The translations under genes and the position numbers were made by a program. Shown here one piece after another: positions 11,436-22,808 of a stretch of DNA of 64,000 nucleotides. The notes under the pieces were generated by a model. That model worked only from the letters and a program-made list of their open reading frames with translations. It did no database searches and was not told where the DNA came from. Source of the DNA: Triglochin maritima (Eukaryota > Streptophyta > Magnoliopsida > Alismatales > Juncaginaceae); the NCBI GenBank assembly GCA_963682175.1, contig OY821789.1, positions 33,052,188-33,116,187 of the forward strand, given 5' to 3'. Position 1 is the stretch's first letter. Each line of letters starts with the position of its first letter.

Positions 11436-13485
11436 TGTAGGATTTCATGTTTAATTGTACATATTTATTTTTCGAATTTTTATGCACAATAAAGATCAAT
11501 TTACAATTTTCTATGATTTATTTCATACATGCATCAATTTGTTTCAATATCTAGTTTCAAAACTTTATTAAAACAAATATGGCTCCGAAATTCATACCTA
11601 GAAGTTCTCTAAAACTTCTTGAAGATTCGGAGACGTTGGGGATGCTTCTCGCTGCGCCGGATGCCTCCGAGTATTCAACGAACTCTAAACAAGATCGGAG
11701 AGAGAGAAGCTAGTCTCTCAATCTCCAATAGGGTTTAGAATCCAATTACTAACCCCTCTTTAATTCCCTTGAGAAGATGATCTCTTAAAAACTAAAACTA
11801 AACTTAAGAATTAAGGAATTTTCGTGGAGAATTATGGAGAGAGAATTTTTGCATGAGAAAGCAATGAATGAATTAATGAGGTAATGAGATAAACTTGTAT
11901 TTATAAGTTCTCTCCAAATTACCTATTCATGTGCAACCTCTTGCCCATGATTTCATGCAAAATTCCATCTAACTATCCATTATTTAATAATAAATAATAT
12001 TAGCCACGAATTAAATCAATTATGGACTAATTCCATGCATGATCTAATTAATTCTTAAATTAATTCTGCATTAACCGTCTGGACCGGTCGACCGTTTAGA
12101 GGTTCGGTCGACTGCTCGAACCTGGTTTCGGTTGACCGTTCAATAACTCGGTCGACCGTTCGTAATAGTGAATTATTCCATCTCGATATTCGGTCGACCG
12201 ACCGATTACTTTCGGTCGACCGTTCGAACAGATGAAAATTCCCTGTTATCGGTCGAGACATGTCCGGTCAACCGTGCCCGATCGGTCGACCGTTTACTGC
12301 TAACCGGTCGACCGTTGGAGCACTGTTTTGCAGACTTGTCAAATTTCGGTTTAACCCCTACAAAATTTGACATTTCGGGATTAGTAGTAAATTCACAACT
12401 TATGTAACATATTATCCTATGCAATGATCAATCATTACACCCCATAATATTTACATCACATATGAATTTTATTTAGATTCTAATTATGTTATTAATCACA
12501 ACATAATTTTGATTTTGCTTGTTCACCCCATGTGTCATATTTTCCACATGAAACCCGACACATCTTATGAACTCAAAATCCCCATTTCTTGTTTCCCAGT
12601 TTTGCGGTGTGACCTATGGGAGGATATAAACTAAGTTGGCAGTGATATTAAGAGCTTAATATCACAAGTTATAAGCGGTATCTAGCTACACATTATAGCT
12701 CCTAATTAGTAAGATGTTTTAATTCCACTCAAACCAAAACCCGATCCATTTAGTGATGGAGTGCACCACTTGTGTCTGTCCCTTGCCTCATGATATTAAG
12801 AATACACACAAAGTAGTATTGTGTCATCTTTGTATTAGTATTCATTTCTTGATATCTTTAAGCTAGTTATAAATATGTGACTTAACTCAAATCACATTGT
12901 GCACATTATAACTTTGCTTTATCAAGGAGCCCACTAATATCATTACTCTACTAAGAGGGGCAATGATAGTCTTTTGACTAACTATCTTCTCCAACAAAAG
13001 TTGTACTTAACCAACCGATGCCTTTACACTACACTTATCGATAGTTCAAGACACTGATCTAATTAAGTATTCCTTAAGTGATCAGATATAAGTCTCATAT
13101 CAAAGGACCAAAGACACAGTAAAATATTAATGACACAGAAACACATTTCTATAATATTTTACTTATTAGGTCTATTCAGTATACAAAAGTAATATTTTCC
13201 TCTTTTGCCTACCCGTGTTGTCACTCACTTGTAGAGCTACAATGATCTATGACCAACACGACAATCTTAACCCGGTAATTAATGTCCCATGTTAATTACC
13301 ATGATTGCGAATATCTTTTGTTTTATGTAAACCAATATCTTTTAGAGCTCTACGGTTAAGGACCAAGAGCATCTTCCTTAACACTTTTAAAAGACGAATA
13401 ACATAAACAATGAACAAAATGATTTCTCATTCAATTCATAATAATTGGCATTTAAAAGTAAAACTTTTAGAACACATTCCCTTCA
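11436..13485 (-). repeat. Solo copia-type LTR with CGGTCGACCG cluster
   Basis: This is a full-length relative of the 2120-bp copia LTR. It starts TGTAGGATTTCATG and ends ACACATTCCCTTCA, with the same order of blocks (GAGACGTTGGGGATGCTTCTC at about 11632, 'tatttataag' TATA on the minus strand near 11900). No internal domain is attached. Flanks CATAT (11431-11435) and CGTAT (13486-13490) match at 4 of 5 positions, consistent with an ageing 5-bp target duplication. Six perfect CGGTCGACCG palindromes lie at 12085, 12149, 12191, 12213, 12283 and 12305. Unequal recombination between the LTRs of a former full element is the usual origin. Confidence 0.85.
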
Positions 13486-13499
13486 CGTATACCTACACC

Positions 13500-14390
13500 G
13501 ACGAATGTTTCACCGATCTAGAGTCTTAATCATAATCACATTGGGTCAAATGTATTTCATGCACTGCACCTATATTTGTATTGTGCATACTCTTATGTTA
13601 ATAGGTGATCATGACTCAAGAAAAAATGGATTGAATTGAAAACATGTAATTAAACTTTTGAAGGTATGTAATTTTATATTTATTTGAGTCTATAAGAACC
13701 TTTGGAAACTTGAGCATACAAGTTGGTTTAACAACTAACACTAACTTTAGGTTCTATCTTAAAGTCATACACAAAATCTCACATTATTTAGACTTCAATA
13801 GATCACTCAAACCCAAACTGGAAAACCACCAAACCAAACTTCAGTTTTGTATGTGTACAAAGGTCAACCACCATAATGGTTTTTGTTCAACCGATTGTAA
13901 ACAACAAATTCTTGGTTGAATTGTCGACTGTTCTTCCAGTTTTGTCTGACCATTCTTGGTCTTTTGATATTTCTTTATCAAGTTGTTTTCTTGTCGTTAT
14001 TCTCCAACAAGTCAACGACTATGTTGAAAGCAGCATCGTACCAAATTGGAAAATTCAACCTTTCGTTCAACTGGTCCTACCTTAATAGTAGACCGAATCA
14101 AACACAAATTTGAACAATAAGTTTTTTAATTTTCGACCGACTATATCTAACCCAACAATCAACCATCATACCAGTTGCTCTTTGCAAACTCCCAGTTTCT
14201 ATTGTTTTCGTTCGACCAGTATGTACATTCGATTGATCGTTAACTTAACACCGTGAGTGAATGGTCGAACGATATGCCCAATTGATACAAATTCTGTTTT
14301 ACACTTTTAATCGGTTGTGCTTCACATTTTTGTCTTTAGCCCTAAAGGTTATATGATTCTTAGAGCTTATAAATAAGAGTTCTAATTAAT
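13500..14390 (+). repeat. Decayed LTR relic related to the 25463-26810 LTR
   Basis: Block order matches the LTR at 25463: 'ggtgatcatgactcaagaaa' (13604), 'gacttcaatagatcactcaaac' (13791) and 'agagcttataaataagag' (14363) correspond to sites at about 25586, 25770 and 26224. The region between carries decayed forms of the palindrome (GTCGACTG, TTCGACCGA, GGTCGAACG, TTCGACCAG) but no perfect copy. No coding sequence is supported. Confidence 0.6.
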
Positions 14391-15768
14391 CATTTTAATA
14401 ACCACAAGTGCACGATGTTGGTGAAGACGCGGTAAGTACGGGTTGGTTCACAAAGATCGTGATTGTTCGGTTCACAACTAATTACGTAATCGAATCGGCA
14501 AAAAAATGGAGAAATGAATTGATTAATCCTAATCTACACTACAATGAACTAAATGCAACCTAACTAACACATAGAAGATGAGGACTATGGATTAGGCATA
14601 AATTAAGATGATATGTGTAGTTGACATAAAGCATAAGCGGTGTCATTAGTGTCATGAAAGCATGGAATGTGTCTAAAGATTATGGCAAACACCCATCAAA
14701 CATTAACATTTAATTTCAAGTTAGTGACGAGAGCATGAAATGTGTCTAAAGATTATGACAAACATTCATCAAATATTCACATAACCAACTATTAAGGTCA
14801 AACATGTATTCTAAACAACATTTAAGACAATGCACTTAGATATAAGCACGAAGCTCGAAACCATTTAAGAAATGACATTTCGTCAAACACCTAATGAGCA
14901 TGTACATTAAAAAAGTAAATCTACACATTAGAATCTTAACCACCACATTCATTTAATGTAAAAACAACAACACAACCACCATTAACATATCCTACCATCA
15001 TACCATTAATATGAGAAGTAGTAGAGAAGGAAGTGAGTGAGTGAAAATACTTACAAAATAAATGTTGCAACAATACAAAAGAGAAATCCAAAACTTAAAT
15101 ATTAAATCTACTCCTAACCTATTTTAACATACTCTAATGGTGGAAAAAAAGGAAAAAATAAAAGAGAAGGGCAAGGGAAGAGAGATTAATGTACTAGGAT
15201 TCCCACGTTTTTCATCACTGTTTTGTGAATCTGTACTGACATAAGACATATATTTGAAATCTGGGTGTAGATTTAGATTCCTCTCGCTGGGCTGGTCGAT
15301 TTGAATACCAATTCGACGTAATTTGAACTTCTCTAGACTCGTAGAGAAACATTTTAAGTTCATGCATCATTTCCAACGGGTTTAGAGTCCAACTGATACA
15401 TAATATTATGTTTGACACATAATATTTTATTCTACCTCAGTTATCTTTATTCCTAAAATACATGTAAACATACTCAAGTAGCACTAGTAGATGGTCAAAT
15501 TAAACAAATATATTATTGATATTACACATGATATGCTACTAATCAGGTTCATTTTTATGTTTTAGATAACTCTTACACCTCTTATTGATTCATTATCTAA
15601 GAGAAAATCTTACACATCTTCAAATACCAATTATACACACAACCTTAAACTTCACCACTTGTGTTCTTCAATCATTTCTTCTTATGCCATAGTAAGACCG
15701 TTACACATTCACAAATGACAATATTTTTTCTTCTTCTGAAATCTTATCATGTTAACAATTTCCATTTA
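14391..15768. other. AT-rich repeat-derived stretch, possible old LTR fragments
   Basis: The start 'ccacaagtgcacgatgttgg' followed by 'gtaagtacgggttggttcac' resembles the LTR ends of some plant Ty3/gypsy elements. Two near-repeats, 'gcatggaatgtgtctaaagattatg' (about 14658) and 'gcatgaaatgtgtctaaagattatg' (about 14731), lie about 73 bp apart. Around 15240-15400 is a GC-richer block resembling LTR sequence. No frame, terminus or duplication is firm; I see no gene. Confidence 0.35.
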
Positions 15769-16219
15769 GGGTGCACTTGGGATGTGGTGAACAGGGGAAT
15801 ATCATAAGGGAAAATTTATGACCTTTAAGGATGCTTGGAACGAGGGTAAAAATTACGAAGAGGTAATCATTCACCCCATATGGTTTGAATAATTACTCCC
15901 CCGTAGAGAAATAATTATGGAAGTTTGTTACGTTCTATTTTTTGCACTTCTAACACTTATATTTAGTAGAAAATATAATGTAGGATGACTAAAATCGAAA
16001 ACTAACCCGATTTGTACTAATTTGGTAGGATCAAGTTGAGTATTTCCAAGTTTGACATTATTTCTCCATGAATTTTCCCTTGTCATACCAAACACAGGGA
16101 AAATTGATTATTATCCTCATAAAAGACTTCTTAATTAAAAAAATATTTTCCCTTTTATTTTTAGCTTCAAGTGCACATTTAAGTTGCGTTTGTAATTAGG
16201 AGAGTTATTAAGGGGGAAA

Positions 16220-18193
16220 TGTAATAACCTAAACTAAACATCTTAATTAACTAAACCTAAACCTAATTAACCCTAATTAATCCTGCATGGAGAGGTGGAG
16301 GTGTTGGACATGTGGAGGTTGAGGTGGATGGCTTTGGTTGGTTGAGTTTTAGGTTAAGTGTGATTGGATGAGGTGTAGGTGGATTTGGCTATTTAAGGTG
16401 ATGTTGTTAAGAGATAAGGGTTTGGTCGTTTCTTTCATCATTGCTTGTTATCAGAGAGTGAGAGGAGGTGAACGTCGGAGAAGAAGAAGGAGGTGAAGTA
16501 GAAGAAGAGGAGAAGAAGGAGAAGAAGGAAGAAGAAGAGGAGTGAAGTGACTCAAGCTTGGGAGGCTTCTTCAACCGTCAAAAAGGTATGCCAAATCTTC
16601 AATATAACTCACTTGTGCCTTGTGAGTGTTGGGGATCGACGTTGGTGTCGAATTCCCCGTCGGAATTCAACCAATTCAGAGGTTGAAGACGACGATCGGT
16701 CGACCGGTGCCTGTGGGCAGTCGACCGATCCTATTATTATATTGTTGTTTAACCGCGAACGGTCGAACGATGTCGTTAGACGGTCGACCGTTATGCCAGA
16801 TTGTGCGGGAAAAAGGGGATTTTACTGTTATCGGTCGAACGGGACCACTTAGCCGGTCGACCGAATAACGATGAGAATGGGTCGGTTGGGGATTTTGACT
16901 TATTAAACGGTCGAACGTCCTTACCTTGTTCGACCGATCCATTCGATGCTAAGTCGGTTGGGAGCTTTGACCATCAAAACGGTCGACCGCTCTTTAACTT
17001 TCGGTCGACCGACTGAGCATTTAATTAAGCGGTAGAGTGCTTGTGTTGATTCGGTCGAACTGTATTTCAGTTCCGGTCGACCGAACGAGACTTGGGCAAA
17101 TTATTGAAAGTCCTGTTATCGGTCGAACGGCCCCTTGGTTCGACCGGTCGGATATATATATTATATAAAATTGTATAGCGCAGACCTTCCAAACGGTCGA
17201 CCGCTAGATGACTTTTGTTCGACCGATTGGTCGGTAATTCGGTTGGCGTGGTTCGACCGGTAGACTTGTTTGTACAGTACTGTGTACTGTGTGGGGGACC
17301 GGTCGACCGGTGTGCTTGTAGCGGTCGACCGATCTACCGCAGGTTGGTGGATTTATCCACACGCGATCCGTCGATGTCAGGTCGACTACCGGCTCCGAGG
17401 CGACGGTCGATTACCGGCTTTGAGAGCTACGGATTTCACCTTCGACGAAGGCGTATTATTGTTGTACCTTTTTCCTCTCTTACCGAGCGGGGTGTGAGGG
17501 ATGTGTACCGTAAACCTTGGGCTGTTTGCGAGGGTTTAGCGGTAGGCCGAGGATGTTCCGGCAGGGTGCGCGCTAGGCGACTCTTGGGGGGAGCAGTGGC
17601 TGTCGTCTGACCCGAGTTGTGTATTCGGCGGGCTGACTCGCTCCTTGGGTGCGGCGTGTACCAGGGGTTCCTTCCTGCACGATTTGGGGAGCAGTGGTGT
17701 CGACTGACCCTTGTGAGGCAGCGGTGGACTGACTTGACCCTAGTGGCAGGAGTGGTTCAGTGCCGCGGAGGCGGTGAGGGCATTATTGTGGGCCCGAGGC
17801 GGATGACCATGTGCATAGCATTGCATTGTCTTTAATTCCTTTTTATATTTTAGGAGGTTTGGTATACGGGGTTCCTGTAGGGAACTCAGGCATGTTTGTT
17901 TGTTTGCATTTCAGGTAGCGAGCAGGGTTAGGGTTTGAGGTGGTGACTGAGGACGGTGCCCCCGAGATCAGATCCTGTGTCCTCTTTTATCTTCTTTTGT
18001 TGAGGTAGTGATTACATGTACATTCATTTTGTTGTAATCACAGTTGACTCTTATGTATAGTTTGACTTCCACGTGGGTCTGTACCTTATATATTAGATAT
18101 ATATGTTGGTTTGATTTCCAGTGACGTGCCCGTGTTGACCGTTGACGGTCTGTATTATTGTTTAAATTTTCCGCTGTTTTCGGGTACGTTACA
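16220..18193 (+). repeat. 5' LTR of the gypsy element
   Basis: Starts TGTAATAACC and ends CGGGTACGTTACA. A TATA-like CTATTTAAGG lies at 16389-16398, followed about 85 bp later by a GAA/GGA purine tract (16476-16545). Nine perfect CGGTCGACCG palindromes (16697-17331) lie downstream of the TATA-like box and therefore in the predicted transcript. The distal part is GC-rich. Short open frames in the palindrome area are by-products of the repeats. Confidence 0.96.
16697..17331. repeat. Palindrome cluster CGGTCGACCG in the 5' LTR
   Basis: Perfect copies start at 16697, 16781, 16854, 16980, 17002, 17074, 17194, 17300 and 17322. Between them are near copies with one changed half, such as CGGTCGAACG (16760, 16831, 16909), TTCGACCGAT (16929) and TTCGACCGGT (17138, 17251). 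The 17300 copy extends to the 14-mer ACCGGTCGACCGGT. Each perfect copy contains three CpG sites. The 3' LTR repeats the cluster at 23286-23920. Confidence 0.97.
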
Positions 18194-18196
18194 ATT

Positions 18197-18208
18197 TGGT
18201 ATCAGAGC
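18197..18208 (+). promoter_or_regulatory. Primer-binding site of the gypsy element
   Basis: TGGTATCAGAGC starts three bases after the 5' LTR. It matches the complement of the plant initiator-Met tRNA 3' end, the usual primer for minus-strand synthesis. Confidence 0.95.
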
Positions 18209-18316
18209 GTTGATCTCGGCGTACTTGTCCAAAGAAACCACCTTTGAGTTAGGAGTTAGGTCTAGAGGATCATGCATGCACAGATTATATTGATATTGTC
18301 TTGTTTCCTTTGGCAG

Positions 18317-21300
18317 ATGCCTCCTAGACGGGGGAAGGCGGTTGCCCATACTCGCGGTGAGAGTGAGACTGCGAGGGATGAGGCTTGGGAGGATGAGCGT
18401 CGGACGTTGTTCGATACGGTCGGACGTCTGACAGAGATGCTACAGCAGCAGACGGCACAGACTGGGCAGACGGGGACTGGCGCTATGCATGACCGGTTTA
18501 TGCGCCATCATCCGCCTACCTTTCTGGGGCAGTATGACGCAGAGGCTGCGGAGGAGTGGATCTTCACGATGCAGAAGATCTTCGGTGCTATTGGTTGTCC
18601 TCCAGAGGCGAGAGTGGGCCTGGCTACTTATGTGTTGGGCGGTGCTGCGTCCAACTGGTGGAGGTCCACATCTGCAGTGGTGTTTGCGGACAGAGATGAT
18701 ATAGCCTGGGAGGAGTTCGTTGGCGAGTTCAACGAGCAGTATTTTCCGCAGCATGTCCAGGATCAGAAGAGGGAGGAGTTTCTGAGTCTTCAGCAGGGAG
18801 ACATGACCCTAGCAGGCTACATCGGGAAGTTTAACGCCCTTGAGCGTTACTGTCCCGAGATGTATGTTACACAGGAGCAGAGGGCAGGGAAGTTCGTCCG
18901 AGGGCTCCGGAAGCAGCTGAGGACGAAGGTGCTGACACACATGCCGAGCACGTTGGCCGATGCAGTGAAGAGTGCCTCTGTTCTTGATCGTGACTACAGG
19001 GAGAACTACCAGGATGAGAGAAGGCCATCGGGTAGATTCTCTGGGCGGCCAGGAGGTCAGACTGGAGGGAATCCGGGCAAGAGGCCCCGATACGAGGGAG
19101 CAGGAGTTGCAGTACCACGACCAGAGCCTTGTGGTACTTGTGGGAGGTTTCACTCCGGGCCGTGCTTCACCCCCGGAGCATGTCATGGGTGTGGCCAGCT
19201 GGGTCACTTTATCAGGAGCTGTCCGAGCCGAGGAGCTGGGCCGAGCAGACCACCGGGTTTACCCGCACCAGGCAGAGGAGGAGGCGGAGGTAGACCACCT
19301 TTCAGACCACAGCAGGGGCAGCGCACCGGCAGAGTTTATACCATCCAGGCAGAGGAGGCTCGTGATGGAGGCGCTGTCGTGGAAGGTACCCTTCTTGTCG
19401 CAGGTTCAGTAGCTAGGGTGTTATTTGATTGTGGCGCGACACACTCGTTCATCTCAGAGCGATTTGCGGGAGTGTTGGGCTGTACCCTTGCGATGTTGAC
19501 TGCCACTTTGGAAGTCAGCACACCCCTGGGTCTGGTGGGCACTGTGGGGAGATTTGTCCCCGGCGCCACGGTTGTTTCGGGAGATCAGGAGTTTCCGGCA
19601 GACCTGGTCTTGCTACCGATGGAGGACTTTGATGTCATACTTGGGATGGATTGGCTGTCCCAATATGATGTTCGAGTCTTGTGCCGTGAGAAGAAGATTT
19701 TGATCCCGAGGAAGGGTTTGCCTGATATTCTGATTAGAGGGATCAGAAGCAGAGGGGGTCGCATTATTGTATCTGCTGTGAGAGCTCAGAGACTGTTACA
19801 GCAGGGATGTGCAGCATTTCTGGCGACGCTTGTGGTTGCGGAGGCAGAGTCCCAGAGGCTAGAGGACATTGAAGTGGTGCAGGAGTTCGCGGATGTTTTT
19901 CCAGCGGAGATTCCAGGTTTACCACCACACCGGGAGTTGGAGTTCGGCATTGAGTTGGTAGCTGACACTACACCACAGTCGAAGGCTCCATACCGGATGG
20001 CACCTGCTGAGTTGACAGAGTTGAAGAAGCAGTTGCAGGAGTTGATGGACTCTGGATTTATCAGACCGAGCGTCTCGCCTTGGGGTGCACCAGTTTTGTT
20101 TGTGAAGAAGAAGGACGGATCCTTGAGGATGTGCATAGACTACAGGATGCTGAACCAGGTGACGGTGAAGAATAGGTATCCCTTACCTAGGATCGAGGAC
20201 CTCTTTGACCAGCTGCAGTCAGCGAAGGTTTTCTCGAAGATTGACCTGCGTTCAGGATATCACCAGTTGAGGATCCGAGATGAGGACATCCAGAAGACAG
20301 CCTTCAGGACGAGATATGGACACTATGAGTTCTTGGTGATGCCATTTGGATTGACGAATGCTCCGGCAGCATTCATGGATCTGATGCACCGGACGTTCAG
20401 GCAGTATATTGATATATTTGTGATTGTCTTCGTGGATGACATCTTGATCTATTCACCAGATGTGGAGCAGCACAGAGAGCATCTGAGGATTGTACTCAGC
20501 ATCTTGAGGGCTCAGCAGTTATATGCTAAGTTCTCAAAGTGCGAGTTTTGGTTGGACAGAGTGGCATTCCTCGGACACATTGTATCGGCAGAGGGGATAT
20601 CAGTGGATCCGGCGAAGGTAGAGGCGGTGACACAGTGGAGGACCCCTACGAGCGTGACGGAGATTAGGAGCTTTGTTGGACTGGCGGGTTATTACCGTCG
20701 CTTCATCAAGGACTTCTCGAGATTGGCAGCACCACTGACGGCTCTGACGCAGAAGGGAGTCACTTTTGTTTGGTCGCAGAAGTGCGAGGACAGCTTTCAG
20801 GAGCTGAAGAGACTGTTGACCACAGCACCAGTTTTATCATTGCCGAGTGGCACGGGTGGATTCGTGATTTATAGCGACGCTTCAGGTATTGGCTTAGGAT
20901 GTGTACTTATGCAGCACGGGAGGGTGATCGCGTACGCATCCAGACAGCTGAAGGTCCATGAGAGGAATTACCCGACACATGATTTGGAGTTGGCAGCAGT
21001 GGTTCACGCACTGAAGACCTGGAGACACTATCTTTATGGCGAGCAGTTCGAGGTGTTTACAGATCATCAGAGTCTGAAGTACCTGTTCTCGCAGAAGGAG
21101 CTGAACATGAGGCAGCGCAGATGGCTTGAGTTCATTAAGGACTATGACTTCACTATCTCTTACCATCCGGGGAAGGCGAACACAGTTGCAGACGCTTTGA
21201 GCCGGAAGGTGGAGGTATCAGTAGCAGGCCTATGCATTCAGGAGTGGCGACTGCTGGAGTCTTTAGCAGAGTGGAGACCATTTGCAGATAGCTCTGAGGG

Positions 21301-22759
21301 TGCAGTGATTGCAGGATTGAGAGTAGAGCCTCAGACAGTGTCAGCAGTGATTCATGCTCAGACTACAGATGAGGAGTTGAGCAGTTTGTTACAGTTAGCT
21401 GCCAGAGATGGGTCAGACTTCAGAGTTGGAGTGGATGGAGGTCTGAGATTCAGAGACCGTATCTGGGTGCCGAAGACAGAGGACCTGAGACATGATATCA
21501 TGGAGGAGGCACACAGATCGAGATATTCCATTCATCCAGGGAGCACCAAGATGTACAAAGACCTGCAGCGGAACTTCTGGTGGCGAGGTATGAAGAAGGA
21601 CGTTGCAGACTTCGTGTCGAGGTGTTTGGTCTGTCAGCAGGTGAAGATCGAGCACCAGAGACCAGCAGGACAGATGCAGAGGATTGAGTTGCCCGAGTGG
21701 AAGTGGGAGCACGTGACGATGGATTTTGTTACGGGGCTACCAAAGACACGGAGATTCCACGATGCGATTTGGGTTATAGTCGATCGACTGACCAAGTCGG
21801 CGCATTTCTTAGCTATTAAGACCACTCTTGCTCTGGAGGGTCTAGCTAAGTTATATATTGAGGAGATTGTCAGACTTCATGGCGTACCAGTCAGTATTAT
21901 TTCAGACAGAGATCTCAGATTCACTTCGAGATTTTGGGGGAGTCTACACAGAGCACTGGGGACACGTCTGAAGTTTAGCACAGCTTTCCACCCACAGACA
22001 GATGGCCAGTCAGAGCGGACGATACAGACATTGGAGGACATGCTGAGAGCGTGTACACTTGACTGGGCAGGACATTGGGATGAGCATTTGCCGTTGATCG
22101 AGTTCGCCTACAACAACAGCTACCACTCGAGTATTGGGATGGCACCCTATGAGGCATTATACGGGAGACCGTGTAGATCGCCGGTATGCTGGAGTGATGT
22201 GGGCGAGAGACAGCTAGTTGGACCTGACATTATCCAGTTGTATTCAGAGAAGGTCGACGTGATTCGGAGACGACTAGCTACGGCGCAGAGCAGGCAGAAG
22301 AGTTATGCTGATACGCGGAGACGTGAGCTGACTTTTGATGTAGGAGATCATGTCTTCCTGAAGATCTCGCCTTCCAGAGGGGTGATGAGATTCGGGAAGA
22401 AGGGGAAGCTGAGTCCGAGGTATGTCGGACCGTTTGAGATATTGGATCGGGTTGGTGAGGTGGCGTATAGGATTGCTCTACCACCACAGTTTGCAGGACT
22501 TCACAACGTCTTCCATGTTTCTATGTTGAGGAAGTACGTGGCCGATCCAGCTCATGTGATAGAGATATCAGTACCGGAGATCCAGCAGGATTTGTCATTA
22601 GATGAGAGACCAGTTGAGATCGTGGATCAGATGGTACATCAGCTCAGGAGGAGAGCGATTCCTATGGTGAAGGTCAGGTGGCAGCATCACAGTGTTAGAG
22701 AGGCTACCTGGGAGATCGAGGAGGATGTCAGGAAGCAGTATCCAGAGTTATTCCGGTAA
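18317..22759 (+). CDS. Gypsy gag-pol polyprotein with chromodomain
   Basis: Uninterrupted 1480-residue frame from MPPRRGKAV. Domains in order: retrotransposon Gag (about residues 60-215, [13 protein letters not shown]), zinc knuckle [14 protein letters not shown] (about 288-301), retropepsin-like protease (about 368), reverse transcriptase with FVDD (about 704), RNase H starting YSDAS (about 851), integrase HHCC finger (about 1070-1107), DDE core ([13 protein letters not shown]) and a C-terminal chromodomain-like segment (about 1428-1480, [17 protein letters not shown]). Oddities: the protease motif reads DCGATHSF where D-S/T-G is the rule, and integrase has SDRDL where the second chromovirus in this window has SDRDP. 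A longer in-frame start 45 nt upstream exists, but MPPRRG is the typical start; it directly follows a TTTCCTTTGGCAG splice-acceptor-like string. Confidence 0.95.
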   Translation: MPPRRGKAVAHTRGESETARDEAWEDERRTLFDTVGRLTEMLQQQTAQTGQTGTGAMHDRFMRHHPPTFLGQYDAEAAEEWIFTMQKIFGAIGCPPEARVGLATYVLGGAASNWWRSTSAVVFADRDDIAWEEFVGEFNEQYFPQHVQDQKREEFLSLQQGDMTLAGYIGKFNALERYCPEMYVTQEQRAGKFVRGLRKQLRTKVLTHMPSTLADAVKSASVLDRDYRENYQDERRPSGRFSGRPGGQTGGNPGKRPRYEGAGVAVPRPEPCGTCGRFHSGPCFTPGACHGCGQLGHFIRSCPSRGAGPSRPPGLPAPGRGGGGGRPPFRPQQGQRTGRVYTIQAEEARDGGAVVEGTLLVAGSVARVLFDCGATHSFISERFAGVLGCTLAMLTATLEVSTPLGLVGTVGRFVPGATVVSGDQEFPADLVLLPMEDFDVILGMDWLSQYDVRVLCREKKILIPRKGLPDILIRGIRSRGGRIIVSAVRAQRLLQQGCAAFLATLVVAEAESQRLEDIEVVQEFADVFPAEIPGLPPHRELEFGIELVADTTPQSKAPYRMAPAELTELKKQLQELMDSGFIRPSVSPWGAPVLFVKKKDGSLRMCIDYRMLNQVTVKNRYPLPRIEDLFDQLQSAKVFSKIDLRSGYHQLRIRDEDIQKTAFRTRYGHYEFLVMPFGLTNAPAAFMDLMHRTFRQYIDIFVIVFVDDILIYSPDVEQHREHLRIVLSILRAQQLYAKFSKCEFWLDRVAFLGHIVSAEGISVDPAKVEAVTQWRTPTSVTEIRSFVGLAGYYRRFIKDFSRLAAPLTALTQKGVTFVWSQKCEDSFQELKRLLTTAPVLSLPSGTGGFVIYSDASGIGLGCVLMQHGRVIAYASRQLKVHERNYPTHDLELAAVVHALKTWRHYLYGEQFEVFTDHQSLKYLFSQKELNMRQRRWLEFIKDYDFTISYHPGKANTVADALSRKVEVSVAGLCIQEWRLLESLAEWRPFADSSEGAVIAGLRVEPQTVSAVIHAQTTDEELSSLLQLAARDGSDFRVGVDGGLRFRDRIWVPKTEDLRHDIMEEAHRSRYSIHPGSTKMYKDLQRNFWWRGMKKDVADFVSRCLVCQQVKIEHQRPAGQMQRIELPEWKWEHVTMDFVTGLPKTRRFHDAIWVIVDRLTKSAHFLAIKTTLALEGLAKLYIEEIVRLHGVPVSIISDRDLRFTSRFWGSLHRALGTRLKFSTAFHPQTDGQSERTIQTLEDMLRACTLDWAGHWDEHLPLIEFAYNNSYHSSIGMAPYEALYGRPCRSPVCWSDVGERQLVGPDIIQLYSEKVDVIRRRLATAQSRQKSYADTRRRELTFDVGDHVFLKISPSRGVMRFGKKGKLSPRYVGPFEILDRVGEVAYRIALPPQFAGLHNVFHVSMLRKYVADPAHVIEISVPEIQQDLSLDERPVEIVDQMVHQLRRRAIPMVKVRWQHHSVREATWEIEEDVRKQYPELFR

Positions 22760-22795
22760 GTCAGTTATTTCGAATTTCGCGGGCGAAATTCTTTT

Positions 22796-22808
22796 AAGGA
22801 GGGTAGAT
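22796..22808 (+). promoter_or_regulatory. Polypurine tract of the gypsy element
   Basis: AAGGAGGGTAGAT directly precedes the 3' LTR, as expected for the plus-strand primer. Confidence 0.88.

Noticed and set aside
12061..12424. Repeat cluster considered as a CRISPR array
   Set aside because: Motifs are 10-bp palindromes at irregular spacing in plant LTRs with no cas genes; not a prokaryotic sequence.
16547..17835. Several 70-130 codon frames in the chromovirus LTR with repeated Gly-Arg-Pro / Arg-Ser-Thr text
   Set aside because: They are translations of the CGGTCGACCG repeats in different frames, overlap on both strands, and match no protein family.
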